Below the pieces are notes generated by a model. It did no database searches. It was not told where the DNA came from and saw only the letters and a list, made by a program, of their open reading frames with translations. A stretch of 64,000 nucleotides of DNA from Lates calcarifer (lineage: Eukaryota; Chordata; Actinopteri; Centropomidae), in assembly GCF_001640805.2 (NCBI RefSeq), contig NW_026116646.1, positions 1 to 64,000 of the forward strand, given 5' to 3'. The position numbers were made by a program, and so were the translations under genes. Below, piece after piece: positions 48,886 through 58,556 of this stretch; position 1 is the first letter of the stretch, and the number at the start of each line of letters is the position of its first letter.

Positions 48886-49419
48886 AAGAGTTCTTTATTT
48901 ATTCATTTTTAGAACTTTCTCATCAATCTATAATAAGAATATAGAGGCTGGTCCTCTGGCAGCCATCTCTGGGGTGACACCAGGGGAAGCACAACTAACA
49001 GTTACTCAAAGGAAAGCGACAGCATTCTCCTCATTGCTGGCCAGGAGACTGATGGGAGGTGATGGCACACCTTAAATTAGAGTATCTTAGATTTACTTTG
49101 CAGGGCAAGACTAAGAGGTATTAAAAGGTCTGGCAGCCTTTTATTTGTTATTTTGAACATGAGTTTTCATCTGCTTCAATATAGTTGGCAGCTTGTAGCC
49201 CCCCCCCCCCCCAACGGCCTCTTATTTATTCACCTTGTTTCGTTTCGTTTCGTTACCTGAGAGTGTCTGGGCCACACTGGTGGTGGCTATGTCTGATGTC
49301 TGGTATTAGTATGACCTGTTTTGTTATTGTAGGAGTCTTAATGTCTTCATCTGAATGGGATGTTCACTGTGTTGTATAAATATGAAAAATCAATAAAAAA
49401 CACTTTGATCATTATTATT
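48886..49419 (+). other. 3' UTR and A-rich end of the L1-type element
   Basis: Contains a C13-like tract at 49,200-49,212 and three TTTCG repeats at 49,232-49,247. It ends ATCAATAAAAAACACTTTGA followed by ATTATTATT. The AATAAA lies just before the target duplication. Confidence 0.75.
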
Positions 49420-49436
49420 ATTATGAGTTACTGAGC
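49420..49436 (+). repeat. Target-site duplication of the L1-type element, right copy
   Basis: ATTATGAGTTACTGAGC, identical to 44,318-44,334. Confidence 0.95.
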
Positions 49437-49500
49437 ATACATTGATGGGCAAAAAGCAGATTTATCAATTTAAATATGGGGTCTAACTTGGAGAAATGAG
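49420..49500 (+). mobile_element. Tc1-like transposon remnant, right part
   Basis: After the duplication the host sequence continues ATACATTGATGGGCAAAAAG, then a decayed terminal region with TATGGGGTCTAACTTGG. In related fish Tc1 copies the order CATTATG...TTG, then TAGATTGATG and an A-rich run, leads to the right terminus. The terminus itself is too decayed to place exactly. Confidence 0.7.
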
Positions 49501-50874
49501 TATTTCCCAAGTCATGTTACCCCAATTATCTGCCTCTCTACCTTCCCTCAACTCTCTTTTCAATATTCTAACTCTTCTCCACCCTTATTTTTTGGGACTA
49601 GAAGTTGTCACCTCATAATGTGCTGCTTAATATTGCAGTTAATTAGTGCAGTCTGTCTCTGGCTGGAAAGTAAAGGGATACAGAGCCAGGCGAGGCACAG
49701 AAAGAGGCACACTGACACTGTCTTTGACACTTTAATATATGCTAAAAGAAAATACATTTATCTGCATAGTTTTACATAAGAAAGGGACCATCTGTCTAGG
49801 GTTTTTAATAATTCTCTCTAAAAAATGTCAGAGAAAGTCACAACATAGCTGTTACACAGAATAACATTTGCACTCTTATCTTCAGTGGCTGTGATCTATT
49901 TAAAAAAAATGATTAATTAAAGAGCAAGAAAAAAAAGAGGAGGCAGGGAGATGTGGTGAGTACCGATTAAAATAATTTTATACTGAATAATTTTATGCTG
50001 CCAGTGAAGAGTTAGTGGTTATTCATTATAGGTGCTGCATACATTGATAAATCAGCGTCACATTAACTATATGTCAGATTAACTTTATATGATAATTACA
50101 GTGTTTTGGTGACCCCCAAACTGGGAGAGTGGCGAGTCCAGGTACAACTGCTGAGGTCTCTGTCCAGAAGAGCGCAGTCCTAGGAACAGCTAAGATTCTG
50201 CACAGAACCCTCACTCCCAGGCCTCTGGTAGAGGACTTGAACTTGAGGAAAACATACACACCCCTCCCCAGGGAGGGGGTCTCCCTTGCCCAGAGCAGCA
50301 AAAGATCTTTCTCCTAAACTGGGCCTCTCCATCACAATACTCGCTTATCCAGACTGTCCATCCACAACTGGAGCCACAGTCCCTGACATCTTGGATAAAC
50401 TTCTGACATCTTAGATACATTTCTACAGCCCTCACTCACTCCTGACCGCTATTAAGGTCAGTGGCAGGTTTGAGCACACCAAAAACAAGTTTTAATGTTA
50501 ATTGTGAAGAACTGTGTTTATTTGAGACCCCATCCCCATCTCTTGGTTAAAGCTGGACCCTTTGGTAGGCTCCCCGGCCTTCACACTTGGCTCCAGTCTG
50601 CCAGCAAGACTCAAAACATTGTGTTTATTGATAGTTTTAACTTGTTTTAGGATCGTTTGTCTCTTTACAAATGAGAAGGAATCTATCCAAACAAGTGGGG
50701 TGGCCAAATGCTATCAGCCAACTTGCAGCATGTGATGCAGTCCCTCCCATGTAACTGACTGTTTACATCTCACACACATCCTGGATGCCTACTGTCTTCC
50801 ATGAGAGCTAGCCCCACAGGTTCCTCCTGTCCTTTCCACCCCTATCCTATTGTACATCCTCCCCAAGAGCTCTA
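49501..50874. other. Non-coding stretch, nothing recognised
   Basis: No supported gene or repeat. The opposing short frames around 50,074-50,435 have no recognisable domain. Confidence 0.45.
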
Positions 50875-51830
50875 GATCACACATCAGTGACTGATTACTC
50901 TTCTTTGTCTCCAGTGACCTCCTCATCTTGTACCACCAGCTCCTCTTACAGCCTAAGAAATTATAATCACATCACAGACAACCTCTGTATCATCCCAGTT
51001 ATAATTAATAAGAGACCATATAAACATTGTAACACAGTAAACAACACATACTCTAATCTGGTTAGGCCCACATTAATACATTCACTCCTCAACATCCCTG
51101 ACGTTTAAGTCCTCTTTGGTGGATTTGTCTTAAATGACTCCATTTTGTCCAAGAAATTAGACTTCTTTTTCTTGACTGAAATCTGGCTGAAAGAAGGAGA
51201 CGGTGGTCAACTGTTTAACTGACCTAGGTCAGGTGGCCATGGGGTGGTCTAGCTGTGGATTTTTAAAAGTCATTTTACAGTTTAAATTTACCAACTTTGA
51301 GGTTCTCATGTTTCTTATCAGCTGCACATGCATCAAAACAAACATTAAAATTTTATCTGAGTTGTCTGACTTTATTGCTGCTGCAGTTGTCAATTATTAG
51401 TGTAACCAAATAGTTTTGCATCATGACCATGACTGTACACCTGACCTAGTATTCGCCTTTGGCATGACACTCTCTGAAATTCTATGATTTTATTTCTGAT
51501 CACAAATATATTATGTTTGACACTGTTTTACATCCACCTTCTTCACCTAGAAATGCACAGTAAAATGTTGCCTCTTTAAGGGCCAGCCTGTAGCTACATT
51601 TTCTCCAACTTTCTCTGTGCTAAATCAAAATCAATCAAAATCAAATCGGTCATCATCTTAATGACATGTGCATCCCTCAAGACCAAATCAGATTCTAAAT
51701 CATCTCCCTAGATATGAAAAAAAAATTACATATTTGATAAATACCAATCAGGCTTTCAGCAGAAACACAGACAGCTCTCCTTAGGGTTACCAATTACATT
51801 CTGATGCAGTTAGAACATGCACCTCCTCCT
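50875..51830 (+). pseudogene. L2-type LINE ORF2 fragment (endonuclease to RT start), heavily decayed
   Basis: Pieces in several frames follow the order of an L2-clade ORF2. TTGACTGAAATCTGGCTGAA (LTEIWLKE, normally LTETWL) lies at 51,172-51,191. FKFTNFEVLMFLISC and NIKILSELSDFIAA appear at 51,278-51,390, then TPDLVFAFGMTLSEIL near 51,435-51,483, and a SDHK-like TCTGATCACAAATATATT near 51,496. A TALLRVTNYILMQL-like RT start lies near 51,773-51,812. Glu of TET/TEI and Asp of the DLV and SDH motifs belong to the endonuclease fold. Stops and frameshifts are frequent, and the RT palm does not follow. Confidence 0.72.
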
Positions 51831-52688
51831 CTGCAGTATAAAATCCTGGTATTCCTTTCCTGTCTTTTTGTGTACCTCACAGTTTTTCAGGCCTGCCAAA
51901 CCTGCACTGACCAACCACATTCCACCTTGTTTTCAATTTTACTTGTTAAAAATAATACCCATGTAGTCCAGTCTTCGCTCTGGGTTTGACCCACTCTACT
52001 CCATCCAGAATCTCCAGGGCTCCTGCTTCGACTCCCAGGAATGACTTTGCAGACACCAAGATACTCCTGGACCACAACCAGTTAAGAGACTCAGCTTTGT
52101 TCAAACCCATCTGCTGGTGAAGATTGTGATAAGGTGAAAAGCTACAGAGGATGAGATTCAAGTCAAGAACAGAAGAGTTCAAGTTGACTCATGTGCCACA
52201 TTAAAAAATGATAGTCTGAAATAATATTAAAGCCAACCCTTTTTTCTTTAACCAGTTCAAAAAGTAATCCAACATGACACTGGCTAATGGGTAATTTTTG
52301 AGTGGAATGGCTTTCTGTTAGAACAGACACCTGTATCTGTGTGCATTGTGAGATTATGTACAGTGGCAGACAGCCCATATGAGACTGAGCTATTTATTTA
52401 TTTATTTATCTTGTGAAATGCACAAGGCTATATGACCTCAAGCTGTCGGAGAGCATTACCTTTGCTGGGCCATGCACTTTTCACCAACAAAGTAAATGTG
52501 ATGGGTACACTGATAGACATAGAAATAGATGTAAAGCAGTGTCTCTGGTTCTGGTCAAGCATACAGAGGAGCCTCAACCAGATTTAACCAATGCCTGGGA
52601 AAGTGGTCAGTTTTCTACCTATTACTCCCATTCTGCTGTTGAAGTGAAGGGGCAGATACATTGTGACAGTGTGTGCCTAATGAGATTA
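51831..52688. other. Non-coding stretch with one ATTT microsatellite
   Basis: A (TTTA)n tract lies at 52,390-52,409. No other feature can be supported. Confidence 0.45.
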
Positions 52689-53096
52689 CTAAGAGGCCTT
52701 GAGGACAGAAAATAAGCTGTTCCTCAGTTTGTCTGTCCATGCTCTCATGGTCTGATATCTTTTGTCTGATGGGAGGAGGACAAAGAGTTTGTGACCTGGG
52801 TGGGTTGGGTCCTTGATGATGTTGCCAGCTCTCTTACATAGGCAACTAGCATACACTATGTCCAGATTTGGGACATTTGCTTGGCTCCCACAGTCTTCTG
52901 TGTAGTCTTCACTATGCGGGCCAAGTCTCTCTGGTAGTGCCACTGATCTACCACACTGTGATGCAGTAACAGAATGCTCTATTGTGCTCCTGTAAAAAGT
53001 CACTAAGAGCTGAGAGGGGGGTTTGACTTTTTTGAGCATCTCCTCAACACACGGGTCAGTTTGAGCTGTTGCAGCTGTTAAAATATACAGAAACAT
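52689..53096 (-). pseudogene. Non-LTR retrotransposon ORF2 C-terminal fragment, open for 135 codons
   Basis: The frame has the C-terminal signature of a widespread fish LINE. It shows QLLVTFYRSTIEHSVTASQ near residues 29-47, CGRS shortly after, IVYASCLCKRAGNIIKDPTH, then PGHKLFVLLPSDKRYQTMRA and a closing RLRNSLF-like phrase. In relatives this follows the RT thumb. A central stretch (LPERLGPHSEDYTEDCG) is out of register with the family, suggesting paired frameshifts, although no stop results. RT catalytic motifs are absent. Confidence 0.75.
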
Positions 53097-53892
53097 ATGA
53101 AATAATTTTCATATAGTTTTTACTCTTACAATAATGGATTTGCATCCAAGAAGGGTTGAATCAAAGGCAGCTGGACTTGATTGTAGAAACTCAAAGACAT
53201 TTCACCTCTCATCCAAGTCTCATCCAAGAGACTTATTCAGTTCTGACTAACTGGTGGGGAGTTCCAGGTATTTAATGTCTGTGGGGTCACTACTAAGCCC
53301 ATTGATGTCACTTGGATTGTTAGGGCTCCTTGCCTTTGTGACGACGGTTCATGGAGTTTCTGGGGATGTTGATGTTAAATCTCCTGGGAAGGGGTTAAAG
53401 GACAGCTTTGTAGGTGGGGGATGAGTGGTGTTGTAGACCTCCTCATCTGTTGAGGAATTTCTCTATTTTAACCTAGGTAGCCTCCTTTATCCTTCAGGTG
53501 TGGATAAACTGCCTGCATTGAGCCATAAATTTGGCTTTTCACCGATATACACAGTAAGTTTGTGCATGCCTCCTGTGTTTCTCAGATACCCTAGACACAT
53601 ATGTTGAATTTATTCATTTTTCTTGGTGTTGGCAGTGAGAGTCAAAGAGTGTGGTCTGCATGTTAGGGTTTCCTGTGGAGGCTCCTTTCTTCTTCAATTT
53701 GTACAATGGTTGAAAAAAAGCCAAGCTGTTGTTCCCTATGTCCTCTTATGTAAACTTGCTGTAACTTTCCACTGAGTTATTGTGTTCTCTGAAGGCTTGA
53801 ACTTCCTGGATTATAATTTGACCCATGTATCTAATGTGTCATTCATATAACTTAGCCAGTGGCTCAGTGCTGTTCCTCTGAAGGAGTTCATA

Positions 53893-54136
53893 GTAAATGG
53901 TAAATGGACTGGTACTTATATAGCGCTTTTCTAGTCATATCGACCACTCAAAGCACTTTACACTACCCATCACATTCACCCATTCACACACCGATGTTGC
54001 AAACATCGGGGGCAACGTGGGGTTCAGTATCTTGCCCAAGGATACTTCAGCATGGACTGGAGGAGCCGGGGATCAAACCGCTGACTTTCCGATTAGTGGG
54101 TGACCCGCTCTACCTCCTGAGCCACAGCCGCCCCCA
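53893..54136 (-). mobile_element. tRNA-derived SINE, nearly complete, inside the Penelope-like element
   Basis: The minus strand starts GGGGGCGGCTGTGGCTCAGG. It carries a pol III A box TGGCTCAGGAGG (54,124-54,113) and a B box GGTTTGATCCC (54,079-54,069), about 34 bp apart. The body continues CTCCTCCAGTCCATGCTGAA and TGGGCAAGATACTGAACCCC. The tail is AAAAGCGCTATATAAGTACC then CCATTTACCATTTAC. This is a very common teleost SINE. It divides the Penelope-like RT. No clear target duplication is visible. Confidence 0.9.
54069..54124 (-). promoter_or_regulatory. Internal RNA polymerase III promoter of the SINE (A and B boxes)
   Basis: A box TGGCTCAGGAGG and B box GGTTTGATCCC. The B box has T where the consensus GGTTCGAxTCC has C, which may weaken TFIIIC binding. 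Confidence 0.75.
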
Positions 54137-54200
54137 GGGCTCTGCTTTCTACTCCTCTCACGTAGAGGTTGGCCACAACCTTTATTTACTTGCATGAAGC

Positions 54201-54567
54201 AAGTAAGAACAAATCCTAGTCAGCATCAGCATCCCCTTTTTAGTAAATCTATAGAATCATAATGTCATTATCATTGTATCTGTATCAGTGCATGCATGCT
54301 GTCTACCAGAGTGGACACATCAAAGTATAGTTAAATATATTTTTTGTTCCTCAAGAAGAGGATTAAACATTTGAGATAGCTCAGGGAATGATAATTCATA
54401 TGTAAAAGGGTTAAATTTGTCAGACATAAGTTGGGTGCTGGTGCTGGAATTAGGGTACATTTTGTAAGGAATAAAACTCTTGCCAATAGCTGCTGGTCAG
54501 AGCGTTCTCTATTTGGCCACTGAGGTTATATTATGGCTATGACGGTTCTGTTCAGGGCTAGTGTGCA
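54201..54567. other. Non-coding stretch, nothing recognised
   Basis: AT-rich sequence between the Penelope-like remnant and a Tc1-like copy; no feature supported. Confidence 0.45.
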
Positions 54568-54932
54568 CACCGATCAGCCACAACATTATAACCACTAACG
54601 GGTGAAGTGAATAACATTAATCATCTCTTTACAAAACAAAGTTCTGCTGGGAAACCTTCGGGCCTGATATTCATCTGGATGTTACTTTGATACTTGCCAC
54701 CCAATTTAACATTGAACATATGTGCGATGCACCAGAACAAGCCAGATGTATGAGCCCCACCCCGCAACTCACAGGACCAAAAGGATCTGCTGCCAATATC
54801 CCAGTGCCAGACACCAAAGGACACCCTGAGAGTTCCCATTTCCATGCCCTGATGGGTCAGAGCTGTTTTAGCAACACAAGGGGGACCTAAGCAATATTAT
54901 GCAAGTGGTTTTAATGTTGTGGCTGATCGGTG
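54568..54932 (+). mobile_element. Tc1-like transposon deletion derivative, copy 2
   Basis: Ends CACCGATCAGCCACAACATT and AATGTTGTGGCTGATCGGTG are perfect inverted repeats over these 20 bases; beyond them one mismatch is seen in the next 10. A TA follows the right end; the left flank is CA, a decayed TA duplication. The interior keeps about 60 bp of 5' leader fused to a 3' transposase piece (TTCTGCTGGGAAACCTTCGG, GGATGTTACTTTGA, AACACAAGGGGGACCTAAGC). Its internal breakpoints differ from those of copy 1 at 40,085-40,521, so the two deletions are independent. At 365 bp with intact ends it looks like a MITE-type derivative. Confidence 0.9.
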
Positions 54933-56371
54933 TATTACATTCACTTTTACTATACTGTTTCTGAGCTGTTGACAATCTAAGCTTGAACATACACAAAATT
55001 AGGTCTATGATAAATAAGTGTTAGCTTAAGAATCAGATCTCAGGTATGCAGTACTAACACAAACACAAGCTTTTCATCACCCTTCAGAGATTATCCCATT
55101 GATTTATATCAGCAATAACAGGCTTTGGATGAAAGATTATATTTTCAAGCCAGTGTAGAACCACAACCAATTACACAGCCCACACAAACAACAAGGTTTC
55201 AGACTGCAGCCTGTGAGGAGTCCTGGGTATTGAAAATAGAATTTTAAGATTGAATGTGCAAACATGCTTTGCCTGCTGTAATTGAGCATAAGTATACATG
55301 ATGAAAATTTAATTCCCTGTGACAGGAGGCAGCTGCACTGGAATGCTGCTGTCCACTTGACCTTTGCCCTGTGTGAATATGATAGGCAGGCAGTGTGAGT
55401 GAGGCATCTGTTTAGATATTTTACCCTTGGTTGGATTCCAACAGTAGTCCAGCCCATGCCTGGTGTACAGGTGGATTCAGACACAGACACATGCTGCTTG
55501 TTTTTCTCTTTGACCCCTCCCGAACTGGCAGTGGTGGAAATAAGAAAACAATTCCCTTTGATGTCTCCCCAGACATTTGGGGTGGATATCACAGTTTCAC
55601 CTCTTTAGTTATGAAAGACAAAGATGCAGCTTGTGAAGCCTTATTAGGATTCAGACAGATGGAATTTTCTTACTTCTCCTTTTTTTCCTCCTCACGTTGT
55701 CATTTATTAGTTTGTTGAAGGTGCCGGACACAATGTGTTGTCTCAGGAACACAGGACAAAGAAAAGACCATATGCTTTTAGAAGAAACATTTTAATGTTA
55801 TTTCCATATCTGCAAAGGTTATTTGAAAGTATCTACTCTAAACTTATTGTTTTACAGTGTTATGAAAATCAGAATTATACATCTCCGGGTTGAATGTGGG
55901 CAAAAGGCAGGGAGATTACTCTGCTATGTTTATGTTTGTATGTCTCTTACATTTCTGTTACATTTACATTTGTATTCATCCTCATTTTGAACCTGACTCC
56001 TGAAAGTTGTTCAATCAACCAATCAGCTTGCTTAATAAGCAGGTCTGCACAAGGCATGTGAGATTTTGGAGGTGAACCGTCTGCTCCTCTGCTTTTCCCT
56101 GTGACCTATGGTTACTTCTAACCCTTTTCTGTGTAGGTCTGTGGAGACAGTTATCTGGATCTTCAGAGGAGCATAATTAAGTTGTATGTCAAAGAGAGAA
56201 AGTTTTGCTGTGGACCAAAATGTGGATTCTTATTTCAGACTTGATGGAAATGAGTTACAAAGTTTAACCCTGCTTCCAATCCTATAATTGCTTTTTGATT
56301 AAACAATTAACCTAGTCATGGATCATTAATCGAGAACAAGTCTATGTGTTACTGAGGCCATCTCCCTAAAC
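54933..56371. other. Non-coding stretch, nothing recognised
   Basis: A 151-codon open frame on the minus strand (55,592-55,137) has no recognisable domain, signal or homology and is judged spurious. No repeat family is clear. Confidence 0.45.
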
Positions 56372-56372
56372 A

Positions 56373-56460
56373 CAATCAATCAATTAATCAGATTTTATTT
56401 GTATAGCACTTTCATACAAACACAATGTATCGAAGTGCTTTACACACTAAAAACAATACA
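56373..56460 (+). mobile_element. LINE/SINE 3' tail fragment
   Basis: ATCAATCAATTAATCAGATT then TTATTTGTATAGCACTTTCA and GAAGTGCTTTACACAC. The CAGATTTTATTTATATAGCGC theme is a standard 3' tail of fish L2-type LINEs and their SINEs. Only the tail is present, preceded by AATC repeats. Confidence 0.65.
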
Positions 56461-56599
56461 AAACTAAGATCTGAGTCAAAAATGACTCCTAGGTGAACTC
56501 TTCCTCATTATTAGCTCTCCAGTGGATCATGTGCTCTTCACCAGACCCTCGAAGAGACAAAAAATGACATACGGCTTTATTAATTGCATGTGTTGGTAC

Positions 56600-57935
56600 T
56601 CAGCCCATTCAAAATTGAGGATAAGACCAAATGGCTCCTTTTGTTCTACACACAGAGCAGTTGAATTCAGTCTCCCAGCGTCCTTCACCTTTTCACATGT
56701 AAGTGTGAAACCTCCAACTCCAACTGCAAAAGGTCACTGTATGGCCAAATTCTGTGATGTCACCTGGCCACACAAAAGGACAAGTACCCTTCTCCTCTAA
56801 AGAAATTTCTCTCTTTTCTCAGCCAACTCTCCTCACATGAGGAGTTGAGCTCTGCTCTTCTCACTTCTGCTCTCTGACATCCATGAGGCCTTCCTGAAGC
56901 ACAGGCCTGCACTGGACTGAACTTTAGATAGATAGATACTTCACAGCCGCACGGGAAATTCACAGTATAAAAAAGTAATTTCTGAGTCTTGGTGTGAAAA
57001 AATCCATATCCATAGGATAGAATAACACAGAGTATCACTCAGACTAGAAAAGAGCAAAAATAGAGTAAATAAAGAGAAAACAGCGAAAAAGAGCAAGGCA
57101 CACACAGAGCTGCTGAAATGGCTGGTACTTGTGTTGGCGCCGGAAACTCTACTTTGGTAGCAACATGAGCGCCTACCAAAAGATCAAGCACCAGAAGGTA
57201 TGACATGAGGTCTGCCGGCTGGGTTCACCAGGGAGAGTATCAACCACCTAACTCTGCAAGGAGAACACAGGAACTGATCTCCTCAACAACACTGAAACCA
57301 CACAGCCAGGACAACTGCAGTTTAATGGACTTCAACAGCAACTACAGGACTTTATGAGCAGCACACCAAAAGGTATCCTCTTTTTTCCCACTGGACTTGG
57401 TAACGTAACTGGGCCTAGTTTACATTACCTTTCATAGCACAGCTTGGCTAAGCATAGAACTTTCAACTCTATCAGTATATGTATTGATTTAATGCAATGT
57501 ATTACTTGAGCGCCGTTGTTCTGTTTATAGTCAGGTTACTGGTTGATAGCATTTTCACACATGTAGATACATCTCACTCTCTTCCATGCAACTTGCTGAC
57601 CTCCCCCTTTTCCCTTAAACAAAGGAATGCTTATTTGTTATCCCCCCAGCTCCTTTGTTTTAAGCCATGCTTAACAGTTTGTGTTTTGTTTTTTCATTTG
57701 GTATTTGTTCAAATAAATACTTTTGAACATTCTGAATATTTTGCTGGTCTTATTAATGTTCAAAAGTAAATTGCCAACCTCTACTCTGCGGAACTCCAAA
57801 TCCTTCAACTTCTACTAAGTATTGATATGATAATTTTGGTTGTAGTTATTAACTTAATTATTAATCAAGATTTTAGATTAATAATTAATGTATTTTATGA
57901 GACTGATTTAATGAATTGGCTATCTGGTGCCCCGA
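56600..57935 (+). mobile_element. Dispersed LTR-like repeat, copy 2, with nested insertion
   Basis: The first 760 bp match copy 1 (36,661-37,240) in landmark order. It then continues 570 bp further with an AATAAA at 57,712-57,717, AT-rich sequence, and TGGTGCCCC at 57,925-57,933. A polyadenylation signal followed downstream by a TGGTGCC primer-binding-like phrase suggests an LTR and the start of the internal region. No gag or pol frame is visible. A LINE tail interrupts it at 56,926-57,150. The LTR reading is inference; what is directly seen is a two-copy dispersed repeat. Confidence 0.65.
56921..57155 (-). mobile_element. 5'-truncated LINE tail nested in LTR-like repeat copy 2
   Basis: 225 bp at 56,926-57,150 are absent from copy 1, where CTGAACTTTGGTAG is continuous. 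The insert is flanked by ACTTT at 56,921-56,925 and at 57,151-57,155, a candidate target duplication. On the minus strand it ends GAATTTCCCGTGCGGCTGTG then AAGTATCTATCTATCT. That is the familiar fish LINE ending with an (ATCT)n tail. Confidence 0.8.
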
Positions 57936-58039
57936 TTAATTTATGGCACTAGCACCATCTGTCTTGCAGCCCACCATTTTGCAGTCTGAAAAGACACATT
58001 GCACTGTGGGGCACATGAGTGTGTCCCGTGAGCTCATGG

Positions 58040-58140
58040 CACATACTCACTTTTTCATAAGTACAGTATACATCTGGGAATTTCTGACATACTCAACATA
58101 CTCAACATACACATACTCACATACACATACTACAGCTGGA
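58040..58140. repeat. Short ACATACTC-type minisatellite
   Basis: Irregular repeats of CATACTCAA and CACATACTCA between 58,085 and 58,130. Confidence 0.65.
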
Positions 58141-58249
58141 ACACACTCATTTTTCACATTACAAGTCAGTCTAATTAGCCAGTTGGTGTCAACTTATTCT
58201 ACTGAGTCATTAGAAACTGCTGAGTGCCTGGTTGCTATGGTAACTGAGG

Positions 58250-58556
58250 TCTTAAAGGGGGATGGGGGAAATAATGTATGACAACAGGAGGGACACCAGA
58301 CTGTGGCTCCCCACTGTGCTGTTGTCAGCTTGAGCATGTCTCAGAGAAATAGCAGCGACATGCACCCTCAAAGTATTAGGTGAGCGGCCCTTATCCAAGA
58401 GGGACTGCCGGAATTCCAAAATAACAGGCACCCCACAATGCACTGGGTCTTCGCTTCGGGCAGCACACCAGACCTTCCACCTGTTCTCATATTGTAAGCA
58501 GGTGGATGGTGCCCAAGCATGCAGAATAGTCTGTTTGACTGCCTCCATGTAACCAC
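58250..58556 (-). pseudogene. DIRS-like tyrosine recombinase, N-terminal half only
   Basis: The minus-strand frame of 98 codons reads QTILHAWAPSTCLQYENRWK near the start, then DPVHCGVPVILEFRQSLLDK, then SPNTLRVHVAAISLRH. This is the SAM-like core-binding domain of the tyrosine recombinase of fish DIRS-type retroelements (APSTRxxYxxKWxxF, LxFLQ, STLKVYVAAI). DIRS elements use this enzyme instead of an integrase. The catalytic half with the Arg, His, Arg and Tyr residues is missing after residue 98. It lies downstream, in transcription direction, of the gag remnant at 58,800-59,486, as in DIRS, but the RT and RNase H between them are deleted. Confidence 0.8.

Larger units (their letters stand above)
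44335..49419 (+). mobile_element. L1-type LINE, complete at both ends, internally damaged
   Basis: A 5,085-bp insertion is bounded by perfect 17-bp direct repeats. Its order is a 5' UTR (44,335-44,537), ORF1 remnant (44,538-45,132), spacer, ORF2 remnant (45,824-48,885), 3' UTR, and an AATAAA-bearing A-rich end (AATCAATAAAAAACAC, 49,389-49,404) followed by ATTATT. Long perfect target duplications and an A-rich tail are hallmarks of target-primed reverse transcription. The copy is full length in layout but has stops and frameshifts, lacks the RT palm and carries a nested hAT element at 47,097-47,597. Codon and motif content place it with fish L1 (Tx1/L1 group). Confidence 0.93.
53150..54200 (-). 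pseudogene. Penelope-like element reverse transcriptase remnant
   Basis: On the minus strand VVANLYVRG (54,175-54,149) matches the PVVANLYM phrase of Penelope-like RT. After the SINE insertion come SHWLSYMNDTLDTWVK, where the catalytic YVDDTWV has become YMND plus three extra codons, and EVQAFREHNNSVESYSKFT followed by EDIGNNSLAF. A decayed RKPTHTDxYL-like stretch is next. The 3' part contains the AGACTTGGATGAGAGGTGAA phrase (53,220-53,201) seen at ends of this family in fish. Penelope-like elements encode RT plus a GIY-YIG nuclease; the nuclease is not recognisable here. Confidence 0.72.

Noticed and set aside
55137..55592. 151-codon open frame on the minus strand
   Set aside because: No domain, repeat, signal or recognisable homology; biased composition and no neighbouring exon signals I can support.
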